From Phyllobacterium sp. 21LDTY02-6 (GTDB taxonomy: Bacteria; Pseudomonadota; Alphaproteobacteria; Rhizobiales; Rhizobiaceae): a stretch of DNA of 64,000 nt. The translations under genes and the position numbers were made by a program. This document shows, piece after piece, positions 7,318-16,692 of this stretch. The DNA lies in NCBI RefSeq assembly GCF_023554255.2, contig NZ_JAMJWD020000001.1:960755-1024754 (forward strand). Direction: 5' to 3'. The notes beneath the pieces are model-generated. The model was not told the DNA's origin. It saw only the letters and a program-made list of their open reading frames with translations, and searched no databases. The first letter of the stretch is position 1. Each line of letters opens with the position of its first letter.

Positions 7318-8031
7318 TCACACGTGCTTGGTGAGGCCGCCATCGACGCGGATGTTCTGGCCGGTGATATAGCCGGCATCGTCCGAAAGCAGGAAAGCGG
7401 CGGTCCTGGCGATCTCCTGCGTCGAGCCGAGGCGTTTCATCGGCACTGCGTTTTCCGTGCCGGGCTTGTGGTCGAGGCTGTCGACGAAACCCGGCAGGAG
7501 CGCGTTCATGCGGATATTGTCCGCGCCGTAGCGATCGGCGTAGAGCTTGGTATAGGCGCCGATCGCCGCGCGGTAGACGCAGGATACCGGAAAGACGAGG
7601 CTCGGCTCGAAAGCGGCAAAAGTGGTGATGTTCACCCAGGCGCCCTTGCCCTGCCTCAGCATGTAGGGCGTGACCAGCCGCGCCATGCGCACGACGCTCG
7701 TCACCATCAGATCATTGCCGAGCGCCCAGTTTTCGTCGGTGATATCGACGAGATCGCCTTTTGGCGGATGGCCCGTATGGTTGACGACCGCATCGATGCG
7801 GCCATAGGCCTCGGCCGTCTTCGCCACCAGTGCCTCGAGGTCGGCTGCCTCGCCGGCCGAACCCTTGATGCCGACGCCGCCAAGCTCGCCGGCAAGCTCC
7901 ACGGCGCTGCCCGATGGCGACATCAGGCCGAGCCGATAGCCGCGCGCATGCAATTCCCGCGCTATGGCCGCGCCCATGCCGCGTCCGCCGCCCGTGATGA
8001 TCGCTACCGGTGCCTGATTTTCGTCGTTCAT
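7318..8031 (-). CDS. SDR family oxidoreductase (atypical active site)
   Basis: The 237-residue protein has the Rossmann motif ITGGGRGMGAAIAREL, the NHTG variant of the usual NNAG motif, and the C-terminal ITGQNIRVDGGLTKHV. In the active-site region the sequence reads SCVYRAAIGAYTKLYAD: the expected YxxxK becomes YRAAI, with YTKLY seven residues later. This suggests a catalytically changed member or a shifted tyrosine. I chose the ATG at 8031 (GGAGAG about nine bases upstream); ATG at 8046 would add five residues. It is convergent with the preceding SDR gene. Substrate unknown. Confidence 0.88.
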   Translation of the reverse strand: MNDENQAPVAIITGGGRGMGAAIARELHARGYRLGLMSPSGSAVELAGELGGVGIKGSAGEAADLEALVAKTAEAYGRIDAVVNHTGHPPKGDLVDITDENWALGNDLMVTSVVRMARLVTPYMLRQGKGAWVNITTFAAFEPSLVFPVSCVYRAAIGAYTKLYADRYGADNIRMNALLPGFVDSLDHKPGTENAVPMKRLGSTQEIARTAAFLLSDDAGYITGQNIRVDGGLTKHV

Positions 8032-8202
8032 GTCACTGCTCTCCATTGATGTCGGATGGCCATGATGTTTCAGACTGGCTCGCTGCCGCAAACGAATTCG
8101 ATTTGTGCAACGGTCAATCAAATTGAATGCTTGTCGAATGCCATCCATTTTTTGCCCGAATCCGTTGTATAACTCGGCCACCATCGAACGGGGACTGATT
8201 CC

Positions 8203-8862
8203 ATGTTGAAAAGATTTGCCATTGGCTGCCTGGCGGCGACGTTTCTCGCGGGCTGCACGACCACCGATCCCTATACGGGCCAGCAGAAGATGTCGAACAC
8301 GGCCGGCGGTGCGCTGATCGGCGCCGGCGTTGGCGCTCTCGGTGGTCTCGCGGTCGGCGGTGGCGGAAAATCCGGCAGGAACGCCGCGCTGATCGGCGCG
8401 GGCATCGGTGCGCTCAGCGGCGGCGCGATCGGCAATTACATGGATCGCCAGGAAGCAGAACTGCGCGCCCAGCTGCAGGGAACCGGCGTTTCGGTGACGC
8501 GCGAGGGCGACCGCATCATCCTGAACATGCCGTCCAACATCACGTTCAACACCGATGAGGACCGGGTGAAGCCGGAATTCTACGGCACGCTCGGCTCCGT
8601 TGCAGCCGTGCTGCGCAAGTTCGACCGCACCATCGTGGATGTCGCCGGTCATACGGATTCGACCGGCAGCATGCAGCACAACCAGCTGCTTTCCGAGCGC
8701 CGCGCGCTCTCCGTTTCCAATTACCTGACGCAGCAGGGCATCGACAATCGCCGCTTCGACGTTCGCGGCTACGGCCCGACCGAGCCCGTGGCCACCAACG
8801 CGACGGAAGCGGGCAAGGCTCAGAACCGCCGCGTGGAAATCCAGATCTCGCCGCTCACCTAG
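8203..8862 (+). CDS. OmpA family lipoprotein (YiaD-like)
   Basis: This 219-residue envelope protein has a lipoprotein signal with lipobox LAGC (Cys18), two glycine-zipper stretches (GGALIGAGVGALGGLAVGGG and NAALIGAGIGALSGGAIG), and a C-terminal OmpA/MotB peptidoglycan-binding domain (residues about 100-215) with the typical VAGHTDSTG and NRRVEIQI motifs. It is thus expected to be lipid-anchored and to bind peptidoglycan through the OmpA-like domain. It is a single-gene unit followed by a clear terminator. Confidence 0.95.
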   Translation: MLKRFAIGCLAATFLAGCTTTDPYTGQQKMSNTAGGALIGAGVGALGGLAVGGGGKSGRNAALIGAGIGALSGGAIGNYMDRQEAELRAQLQGTGVSVTREGDRIILNMPSNITFNTDEDRVKPEFYGTLGSVAAVLRKFDRTIVDVAGHTDSTGSMQHNQLLSERRALSVSNYLTQQGIDNRRFDVRGYGPTEPVATNATEAGKAQNRRVEIQISPLT

Positions 8863-8878
8863 TATAGCGGAACGAATT

Positions 8879-8912
8879 TGACATCGGCCGCCATGGCTGA
8901 TGTCAGGTTTTT
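8879..8912 (+). terminator. Rho-independent terminator of the OmpA-like lipoprotein gene
   Basis: A stem with TGACATC (8879-8885) and GATGTCA (8899-8905), with further GCC/GGC pairing inside, is followed by TTTTT at 8908-8912. It lies 17 bases after the stop codon. Confidence 0.7.
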
Positions 8913-8918
8913 CGAGCG

Positions 8919-9839
8919 CTAGCCGGCGAGGGACAGCGCTATCTTCGCGCCGAGGCGGGCATTGTTCTCGACGAGCGCAATGTTCGCCACCAGGCTTTCG
9001 CCCTTGGTGATGTCCAGCATTGCAGCCAGCAGATAGGGCGTGACCGCCTTGCCGGAAATCCCGTCCCGTTCGGCGCGGGCCAGCGCCTCGCGGATGTGAC
9101 CGGCCATGATTTCCGCCGGAATCTCGCTCGCCTCGGGAATCGGATTGGCGATCAGCATGCCGCCGACAATGCCGATGGCTTCGCGCGCCTGCTGGAACGC
9201 GGCTATCTCCGCCGCATCGTCAAGGCGCAGGGGTGCCTTCAGCGGTGACTGGCGCGACCAGAAGGCAGGGAAGGTGTCAGACCCGTAGACCACGACGGGA
9301 ACGCCTTTTGTTTCAAGCACTTCCAGCGTTTTCTCAACATCCAGGATTGCCTTGGCGCCGGCCGAGACCACGATGACGGGCGTGCGCCCCAGCTCCTCGA
9401 GATCGGCCGAGATGTCGAAGCTCGTCTCGGCGCCCTTGTGGACGCCGCCAATGCCGCCGGTGGCGAAAACCTTGATGCCGGCGAGCTGCGCCGCCAGCAT
9501 GGTGGCGGCCACGGTGGTGCCGCCCGTCCGCTTCTGCGACAGGGCGAAGGCGAGATCGGCGCGGGAAAGCTTCATCGCGCCCTTGACCTGCGCCAGGGCC
9601 TCGCGCTCGGCGTCGGTCAGGCCGATCTTGATGCGACCGTCGATGATGGCGATGGTTGCGGGCACGGCGCCTTCCTCGCGGATGATCGCCTCCACATTGG
9701 CGGCCATGCGGCTGTTTTCCGGGTAGGGCATGCCATGGGTGATGATCGTGCTTTCGAGGGCAACGACGGCGCGGCCGGTGGCGAGGGCGGATTTCACCTC
9801 CTCGGCAATGTCTATGAATGGATTGAGGGCGTTCATCAT
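8919..9839 (-). CDS. psuG: pseudouridine-5'-phosphate glycosidase
   Basis: The 306-residue product cleaves pseudouridine 5'-phosphate to uracil and ribose 5-phosphate, the second step of pseudouridine breakdown. Family motifs are ALESTIITHGMPYPEN near the start, QKRTGGTTVAATM and TGGIGGVHKGAE in the middle, and ANPIPEASEI with VTPYLLAAM later. The start at 9839 is preceded by AAGGAAA; the frame is open further upstream but that part lies over psuK. It follows psuK by eight bases, so the two form an operon for salvage of the modified nucleoside. Confidence 0.96.
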   Translation of the reverse strand: MMNALNPFIDIAEEVKSALATGRAVVALESTIITHGMPYPENSRMAANVEAIIREEGAVPATIAIIDGRIKIGLTDAEREALAQVKGAMKLSRADLAFALSQKRTGGTTVAATMLAAQLAGIKVFATGGIGGVHKGAETSFDISADLEELGRTPVIVVSAGAKAILDVEKTLEVLETKGVPVVVYGSDTFPAFWSRQSPLKAPLRLDDAAEIAAFQQAREAIGIVGGMLIANPIPEASEIPAEIMAGHIREALARAERDGISGKAVTPYLLAAMLDITKGESLVANIALVENNARLGAKIALSLAG

Positions 9840-9847
9840 GTCTTTCC

Positions 9848-10798
9848 TTATGCAAGAGGTTCCGCCGGCGGCACTGCGGCGATCGCGGCGGCGAATTGTG
9901 ATGGGGAGAAGCTTGGGCTGGCGGAGTGGGTCTGCACCGTCAGCATCGATGCGGCGAGGCCCTCCCGGCAGGCGGCGGAAAACGCCGCGCCGCGCAGCAG
10001 TGCCGCGATCGTCGCCCCCGCAAGGGCGTCGCCGGCGCCGGTGACATCGGCAATCGCGTCGACTTCCGGCGGCTGGATCGTAAAGGCGCCCCCGGCCGAA
10101 TAGCCAAGTGCCGCCGCCCCGCCATCGGAAACGAAGGCGCATCGGAGGCCCTTGCCGGCGAGGCTGCGGTGAAGTTCGGCAGGCGGCGCATCGCCGGGCA
10201 GGCCGGTCAATGCCAGCGCCTCGCGCCGGTTCATGAACAGGCAGGAGAGGTGCGGGAATACGGGCAGCATGCGCTGGATCTTGGCCGGCGATATGGCAAG
10301 CGCATAGAGCGCCTTGCCGGCGCAGAGGCCGGCGAGATATTGCAGCGCCTCGGAGGGAAGGTTGGCGTCGCAGAACACCGCCTGCGCCCGTCCGATCGCA
10401 TCGCGCACCTTGCGGCGCCGCAATTGCCGGGGCAGCGCCAATTCATAGAGCGCCATATCGGCAATGGCGGCGACGACATCTCCGCGCTCGTCCAGTATGG
10501 CGGTATAGCTCGGCGTCGCGCGGTCCATGAAGATCGCGGAACTGTCGATGATCCCGGCTGCGTCGATCGCTGCGGCCACCATCGCACCGGCGGGATCGCC
10601 GCCACGAATCGACAGGAGTTCCGCCGCCACGCCGCGCTGGACCGTGAGCCGCAGCGCATTGAACACGCCGCCGCCGGCCTCTTCGCGCATCGTTCCGGGA
10701 TTCGACGCGCCTGGAATGAAGGGAACGCTGCTTTGCCCGCGGCGATCGAGATGGGCGCCGCCAACTGCAAACAGCAGCGGTTTGGGAGATTTTGCCAT
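9848..10798 (-). CDS. psuK: PfkB family kinase, probable pseudouridine kinase
   Basis: This 316-residue ribokinase-fold protein has an N-terminal GGAHLDRRG, the glycine-rich EEAGGGVFNAL motif that binds the sugar, and the PfkB signature 2 DVTGAGDALAGATIAALL with the catalytic aspartate. The neighbouring psuG makes pseudouridine the likely substrate (phosphorylation at the 5' position). No PsuT-type transporter lies alongside. Without the neighbour it could only be called a PfkB sugar or nucleoside kinase. Confidence 0.88.
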   Translation of the reverse strand: MAKSPKPLLFAVGGAHLDRRGQSSVPFIPGASNPGTMREEAGGGVFNALRLTVQRGVAAELLSIRGGDPAGAMVAAAIDAAGIIDSSAIFMDRATPSYTAILDERGDVVAAIADMALYELALPRQLRRRKVRDAIGRAQAVFCDANLPSEALQYLAGLCAGKALYALAISPAKIQRMLPVFPHLSCLFMNRREALALTGLPGDAPPAELHRSLAGKGLRCAFVSDGGAAALGYSAGGAFTIQPPEVDAIADVTGAGDALAGATIAALLRGAAFSAACREGLAASMLTVQTHSASPSFSPSQFAAAIAAVPPAEPLA

Positions 10799-10962
10799 GG
10801 TGGGTTGATGGTCCGGTGAAAAATGGTGCGCTGCGCAGTTCCTCTACCGTGCCGCGACGCGCCGCGCAATCGAGGGCGATTCGGAAACCCGTTCGCAATT
10901 CCCTGCGAGCGAGCCGGTTGCACGCCGCGGCATTTGATCGTAGGCGGTGCAGGCGAAAACTG
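10799..10962. other. intergenic region without a recognised gene
   Basis: These bases belong to the roughly 300-base gap between psuK and recA. The G+C-rich first part shows no supported coding frame, hairpin or repeat. The A+T-rich second part (10960-11100) holds the recA control signals listed separately. Confidence 0.6.
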
Positions 10963-10977
10963 GAACATTAATAGAAC
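10963..10977 (+). promoter_or_regulatory. SOS box (LexA site) of recA
   Basis: GAAC-ATTAATA-GAAC is a perfect match to the alphaproteobacterial LexA box, a direct repeat GAAC-N7-GAAC (GTTC-N7-GTTC on the other strand). It lies 124 bases before the recA start codon. A TTATAT at 10995-11000 lies 17 bases after the second half-site, so the box may overlap the -35 region of one recA promoter. The lexA gene itself lies at the end of this window. Confidence 0.8.
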
Positions 10978-11016
10978 AAAATTCAGTTATCGTTTTATAT
11001 CAATGGTTTGGTACCC

Positions 11017-11045
11017 TTGTCATTTGAGAACAAAACAGATACAAA
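11017..11045 (+). promoter_or_regulatory. candidate second recA promoter
   Basis: TTGTCA (11017-11022) and TACAAA (11040-11045) are separated by 17 bases, a reasonable sigma-70 match 56 bases upstream of the start codon. A half-site-like GAACAAAACAGATAC lies inside the spacer. Whether this or the upstream TTATAT is the real -10 cannot be settled by eye. Confidence 0.4.
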
Positions 11046-11100
11046 TAAGTTCACAGATCGGAACATCCGGACTTCATCGAACTCACAGGGGTGGTGTAAC

Positions 11101-12192
<1,092 letters not shown>

Positions 12193-12213
12193 TCGGTCGT
12201 AGTGGATTCACTG

Positions 12214-12245
12214 AAAGGCCCGCTGTACCGCAGCGGGCCTTTTTT
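12214..12245 (+). terminator. Rho-independent terminator of recA
   Basis: AAAGGCCCGCTG-TAC-CGCAGCGGGCCTTTTTT forms a long perfect stem (GGCCCGCTG/CAGCGGGCC) followed by six T residues, 21 bases after the recA stop codon. Confidence 0.92.
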
Positions 12246-12246
12246 G

Positions 12247-12547
12247 TGGTGTTCCTGTATCCCTGCGATCCCCGATTTCCCCCACGCTGAGCCAACCTCC
12301 CTCATACTGAGCTTGGCGAGCCTGCCGAACCACGAAGCACGCACTATCATGGTGCAGCCCTATTTCGAGGGCTGCATTCGACATGATGTGTGGTTCGACG
12401 GGCTCTCAGGCTTGAAGGTTTTACCCCGCTGCTCGGGATTTTCTGGACAGGTCGTGGACCTGTCGCTACAAGCGGATCGTTATTTCTCCCGCCGTTTCGG
12501 GTCGGGAGCATGGTTTCACGTCGAAGAAGAGTCAGAAGGCAGCGGGC
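12247..12547. other. recA-alaS intergenic region
   Basis: About 300 bases with no supported gene. The central part is a palindromic element (listed separately). A 120-codon plus-strand frame crosses it but consists mostly of the palindrome and is rejected. The last 60 bases should hold the alaS promoter and ribosome binding site, but I cannot point to clear boxes. Confidence 0.6.
12318..12405. repeat. palindromic repeat element (possible dispersed intergenic repeat)
   Basis: Outer arms GAGCCTGCCGAACCAC (12318-12333) and GTGGTTCGACGGGCTC (12390-12405) are inverted repeats matching at 14 of 16 positions. Inside lies a perfect hairpin, GCAGCCCT (12354-12361) and AGGGCTGC (12368-12375) with a six-base loop. 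The flanks (CTCATACTGAGC on the left, CTCAGG on the right) recall the short dispersed palindromes common between genes in Brucella, Ochrobactrum and Mesorhizobium. No second copy was found in this window, so its repeated nature is inference. Confidence 0.55.
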
Positions 12548-15202
12548 ATGAGTGGCGTCAATGAGATACGGTCGATATTTCTGAATTATTTCAAGAAGAA
12601 CGGCCATGAAATCGTGGCGTCGAGCCCGCTTGTCCCGCGCAATGACCCGACCTTGATGTTCACCAATTCCGGCATGGTGCAGTTCAAGAATGTCTTCACC
12701 GGCATGGAGCAGCGGCCCTATAGCCGCGCCACCACGTCACAGAAATGCGTCCGTGCCGGCGGCAAGCACAATGACCTCGACAATGTCGGCTATACGGCGC
12801 GGCATCACACTTTCTTCGAGATGCTCGGAAATTTCTCCTTCGGCGATTATTTCAAGGAAGAGGCCATTCATCTCGCATGGAACCTCATCACCAGGGAATA
12901 TGGGCTGGCGAGCGAGAAGCTGCTCGTCACCGTCTACCACACCGATCATGCCGCGGCCGATCTGTGGAAGAAGATCGCCGGCCTGCCGGACGAGCGCATC
13001 ATCAGGATCGCGACCAGCGACAATTTCTGGGCGATGGGCGATACCGGTCCCTGCGGCCCCTGTTCGGAGATATTCTACGATCATGGCGAGGATATCTGGG
13101 GTGGTCCGCCCGGCAGCGCCGATGAGGATGGCGACCGTTTCATCGAGATATGGAACCTGGTCTTCATGCAGTTCGAGCAGGTGACGAAGGAGCAGCGCAT
13201 CGATCTGCCGCGTCCGTCGATCGATACCGGCATGGGCCTCGAGCGGGTGGCCGCGGTGCTGCAGGGCGTGCACGACAATTACGATATCGATCTGTTCCGC
13301 AGCCTGATCCGGGCGTCGGAGGACGAGACGGGCGTCAAGGCGGAAGGCAAGTTCCGCGCCAGCCATCGCGTCATCGCCGATCATCTGCGTTCGGCAAGCT
13401 TCCTGATCGCCGACGGTGTCCTGCCGTCCAATGAGGGGCGCGGCTATGTGCTGCGCCGCATCATGCGTCGCGCCATGCGCCATGCCCAGCTTCTGGGCGC
13501 GCGCGACCCGTTGATGTGGCGGCTGCTGCCGACGCTGGTGCGCGAGATGGGGCAGGCCTATCCGGAACTCATCCGCGCCGAAGCGCTGATCTCGGAGACG
13601 CTGAAGCTCGAGGAGACGCGGTTCCGCAAGACGCTGGAACGCGGCCTCGGCCTGCTTGGCGAGGCGACGGACAATCTGGGCGAGGGCGACCGGCTCGACG
13701 GCGAGACCGCCTTCAAGCTCTATGACACCTATGGTTTTCCGCTCGACCTGACGCAGGATGCCCTGCGCCAGCGCGGCATTGGCGTCGATACCGAAGCGTT
13801 CGATGCGGCCATGCAGCGACAGAAGGCGGAGGCGCGCGCCAATTGGGCCGGTTCCGGCGAAACAGCGACGGAAACCGTGTGGTTCTCGGTTCGCGACAAG
13901 GCGGGGGCGACCGAATTTCTCGGTTACGAGACGGAGAAGGCCGAGGGCATCATCCAGGCCATCGTCCAGAACGGCTCGATCGTGGAAAGCGCAAACGAGG
14001 GCGAACCGGTCTCGATCGTGGTCAACCAGACGCCGTTCTATGGCGAATCGGGCGGCCAGCAGGGCGATACCGGCGTGATTTCGGGCGAGGGCTTCAGCAT
14101 TCGCATATCGGACACGCAGAAGAAGAATGATGGCGTGTTCGTGCATATCGGCACCGTAGAGAAGGGCAGCGTCAGGAATGGCGCGACTGTCGAACTCGCG
14201 GTCGATCATCAGCGCCGCACCCGCATCCGCTCCAACCATTCGGCCACCCATCTCCTGCATGAGGCGCTGCGCGAGACGCTCGGCACGCATGTGGCGCAGA
14301 AGGGTTCACTCGTCGCGCCCGATCGCCTGCGGTTCGATTTCTCGCATCCGAAGCCGATCACCGACGGGGAACTCGCGGCCATCGAAGACCTGGCCAATGA
14401 GATCGTGTTGCAGAATGCGCCGGTGACGACGCGCCTGATGGCGGTGGACGACGCCATTGCCGAGGGAGCCATGGCGCTCTTCGGCGAAAAGTATGGCGAT
14501 GAGGTGCGCGTGGTTTCGATGGGAACGGCGCTGCACGGCGAAAAGGCCGGCAAGATCTATTCGACCGAGCTCTGCGGCGGCACCCATGTGCGCGCCACCG
14601 GTGATATCGGGCTTATCCGGGTGGTCTCGGAAGGTGCGGTCGCGTCCGGCGTGCGGCGCCTCGAAGCGCTGACCGGCGAGGCGGCCCGCCGCTATCTCGA
14701 AGAGCAGGATGATCGCCTCAAATCGATCGCGGGCGCATTGAAATCGACTCCGGCCGAGGCCTTGAACCGCGTCAATGCCCTGATCGAGGAGCGGCGCAAG
14801 CTGGAGCGGGAATTGACCGAGGCCCGCCGGCAATTGGCGCTTGGCGGCTCCGGTGGCGGAAGCGCCGCCGAAGAGGTCAATGGCGTCGGCTTCATCGGCA
14901 AGGTGGTTACCGGCGTCAGTCCACGCGACCTGAAGCCGCTCGCGGACGAAGCCAAGTCATCGGTCGGCTCCGGCGTGGTGGTCTTCATCGGCGTCTCGGA
15001 AGATGGCAAGGCCAGCGCGGTGGTCGGCGTCACCGACGATCTCGTCGGCAAATACAGCGCCGTCGATCTCGTGCGCGTCGCTTCTGCCACGCTTGGCGGT
15101 GCCGGCGGCGGCGGTCGTCCCGATATGGCACAGGCCGGCGGACCGGATGGCAGCAAGGCGGAAGAGGCGGTTGCCGCCGTTCGCTCGGCGCTCGCTGCCT
15201 GA
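12548..15202 (+). CDS. alaS: alanine--tRNA ligase
   Basis: The 884-residue enzyme charges tRNA-Ala. It has the N-terminal class II catalytic core (residues 1-~240, with [11 protein letters not shown] and [17 protein letters not shown]), the tRNA recognition region, and the editing domain with the zinc-binding [11 protein letters not shown] (about residue 564) and CGGTHV (about residue 675) motifs. The C-terminal glycine-rich C-Ala domain ends with [13 protein letters not shown]. The length is usual for the family. It follows recA as in related genomes and appears to be transcribed alone. Confidence 0.99.
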   Translation: MSGVNEIRSIFLNYFKKNGHEIVASSPLVPRNDPTLMFTNSGMVQFKNVFTGMEQRPYSRATTSQKCVRAGGKHNDLDNVGYTARHHTFFEMLGNFSFGDYFKEEAIHLAWNLITREYGLASEKLLVTVYHTDHAAADLWKKIAGLPDERIIRIATSDNFWAMGDTGPCGPCSEIFYDHGEDIWGGPPGSADEDGDRFIEIWNLVFMQFEQVTKEQRIDLPRPSIDTGMGLERVAAVLQGVHDNYDIDLFRSLIRASEDETGVKAEGKFRASHRVIADHLRSASFLIADGVLPSNEGRGYVLRRIMRRAMRHAQLLGARDPLMWRLLPTLVREMGQAYPELIRAEALISETLKLEETRFRKTLERGLGLLGEATDNLGEGDRLDGETAFKLYDTYGFPLDLTQDALRQRGIGVDTEAFDAAMQRQKAEARANWAGSGETATETVWFSVRDKAGATEFLGYETEKAEGIIQAIVQNGSIVESANEGEPVSIVVNQTPFYGESGGQQGDTGVISGEGFSIRISDTQKKNDGVFVHIGTVEKGSVRNGATVELAVDHQRRTRIRSNHSATHLLHEALRETLGTHVAQKGSLVAPDRLRFDFSHPKPITDGELAAIEDLANEIVLQNAPVTTRLMAVDDAIAEGAMALFGEKYGDEVRVVSMGTALHGEKAGKIYSTELCGGTHVRATGDIGLIRVVSEGAVASGVRRLEALTGEAARRYLEEQDDRLKSIAGALKSTPAEALNRVNALIEERRKLERELTEARRQLALGGSGGGSAAEEVNGVGFIGKVVTGVSPRDLKPLADEAKSSVGSGVVVFIGVSEDGKASAVVGVTDDLVGKYSAVDLVRVASATLGGAGGGGRPDMAQAGGPDGSKAEEAVAAVRSALAA

Positions 15203-15284
15203 TCTGAACGCGCGGCGGCTCGCGGCGGGAGGCGTCCTGCCGCCGCCGGAGTCCCGGCCAGACAGGACGATCCGGGACGGGCGA

Positions 15285-16505
15285 TCAGGCCGCTTCGGAA
15301 CGCAGTTGCCGGCCGATCAGTTCTCCGAGACGCGCCATGCCGGTGTCGATGGCCTCGGCACCGGGCAATGAAAAGTTCAGCCTTATGGTGTTGCGCCCGC
15401 TGCCATCCGCATGGAACGCCGCGCCCGGCACGAAAGCGACGCGGATCTCCTCGATCGATTGCGCCAGCAGCGCCGCCCCGTCCAGTGCTTCCGGCAAGGT
15501 CAGCCAGACGAACATGCCGCCCTCGGGCCGGGTCCAGCTCACGCCGGCGGGCATATATCTCTCAAGCGCCGCCAGCAGCAGGTCCCGGCGGTTTCGATAG
15601 GCGGTGCAGGCCTTCTCGACCTGCTCGTCGAAATGCTTCTCAGCCACCCGGTGAATGACCATCTGGTTGATCGTCGGGCTATGAAGATCGGCCGCCTGCT
15701 TGATCAGGACCAGCTTGCCGATGATCGGCTTTGCCGCGCACACCCAGCCGACGCGCATTCCCGGCGTCAGCGTCTTGGAGAAACTGCCGGAATAGATCAC
15801 GCGGCTGTTTTCGATGCCGCCATGCTTCTCGATGTCGAGCGCCAGCATCGGGGCGATCCTCTCGCCGTCGAAGCGCAAGGCCTGATAGGCGGCGTCCTCG
15901 ATCAGCGGAATGTCCAGTTCGTGAGCCAGATCGACCAGCCGCAGACGCTCCTCCCTGCCAAGCGTTTCGCCGGTCGGATTGCAGAAATCGGCGGTGAGAT
16001 AGGCAAGCTTGACCTCGCCGCCGAGCGTCGTGGCGTGCTGGCGATAGATATCCGGCGTCATGTTGCCATGCGGGCTGAGCCGGTCGTAATGCGGCTCATA
16101 GGCATTGAATGCCTGCAGCGCGCCGAGATAGGTCGGCCAGGTGGTGAGGATCGTATCGCCCGGCGAAATGAACAGCTTGCCGAGATAGTCGAGTGCCTGC
16201 TGCGAACCCGTTGTGATGACGATATTGTCGATGCTGCAGGCGACGCCGAGCGAGGCCATGTGCGCCGCCAGCCATTCGCGCAGCGGGCGATAGCCCTCGC
16301 TCACGGAATATTGCAGCGCGGCGCCGGCATTTTCGTCGAGCAGGGCGCTGTAGGCTTCCTTGATGGCGTCCTTCGGGAAGAGGGCCGGGTCCGGAATGCC
16401 GCCGGCAAACGAGATGATGTCCGGCTGATCGAGCAGCTTGAGCAGCTCGCGAACCTCCGATGCCTTCATTTTGTTGACGCGCGTGGAATATCTGTCATTG
16501 CGCAT
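15285..16505 (-). CDS. PLP-dependent aminotransferase (class I/II, LysN/MocR-like fold)
   Basis: This 406-residue fold-type I enzyme has the region ISFAGGIPDPALFP at the start, VITTGSQQALDYLGKL, the DFCNPTGETL asparagine motif, and the pyridoxal-phosphate lysine in SGSFSKTLTPGMRVGW. It lacks a GntR DNA-binding domain, so it is a free-standing enzyme related to 2-aminoadipate/aromatic aminotransferases. I chose the ATG at 16505 (GGAGG eight bases upstream) over a TTG at 16511. It converges with alaS. The substrate is not determined by the sequence; 2-aminoadipate or broad-range amino acids are the usual suggestions. Confidence 0.9.
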   Translation of the reverse strand: MRNDRYSTRVNKMKASEVRELLKLLDQPDIISFAGGIPDPALFPKDAIKEAYSALLDENAGAALQYSVSEGYRPLREWLAAHMASLGVACSIDNIVITTGSQQALDYLGKLFISPGDTILTTWPTYLGALQAFNAYEPHYDRLSPHGNMTPDIYRQHATTLGGEVKLAYLTADFCNPTGETLGREERLRLVDLAHELDIPLIEDAAYQALRFDGERIAPMLALDIEKHGGIENSRVIYSGSFSKTLTPGMRVGWVCAAKPIIGKLVLIKQAADLHSPTINQMVIHRVAEKHFDEQVEKACTAYRNRRDLLLAALERYMPAGVSWTRPEGGMFVWLTLPEALDGAALLAQSIEEIRVAFVPGAAFHADGSGRNTIRLNFSLPGAEAIDTGMARLGELIGRQLRSEAA

Positions 16506-16650
16506 TCGCAATCCTCCCGATGAATGACAGCACTCGACCGTAAAGCCGAGAATAAGTCAATATTGCTGACGTATTTTATGACGGGAGTATGATTCGATGC
16601 GCGTCGCGGCGACGCGGCAGGGCTGCAATTGCCCCGGGCAGTATGGAAAG

Positions 16651-16679
16651 GGATGGTCGAGCATCGGGCCCGACCATCC
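16651..16679. terminator. hairpin after icd
   Basis: Perfect nine-base arms GGATGGTCG (16651-16659) and CGACCATCC (16671-16679) lie 14 bases beyond the icd stop codon. There is no good T-run on the icd-coding strand, so termination is probable but not certain. Confidence 0.5.
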
Positions 16680-16692
16680 TTCATTTCGCTGA

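Noticed and set aside
7318-8679. Long minus-strand extension of the second SDR gene to 453 codons
   Set aside because: The extension is antisense to the OmpA-like lipoprotein gene and lacks SDR features; the ATG at 8031 with GGAG upstream gives the normal SDR length.
8919-10142. 407-codon extension of psuG
   Set aside because: The first hundred codons overlap psuK in another frame and look unlike any family; the start at 9839 has a ribosome binding site and the normal N-terminus.
11027-11041. GAACAAAACAGATAC considered as a second LexA box upstream of recA
   Set aside because: The second half is ATAC instead of GAAC; only the site at 10963-10977 is a full match.
12202-12564. 120-codon plus-strand frame between recA and alaS
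   Set aside because: It consists largely of the recA terminator and the palindromic element, with no ribosome binding site or recognisable protein features.
12737-14290. 517-codon minus-strand frame opposite alaS
   Set aside because: Arginine-rich antisense shadow; alaS on the other strand has all the family motifs.
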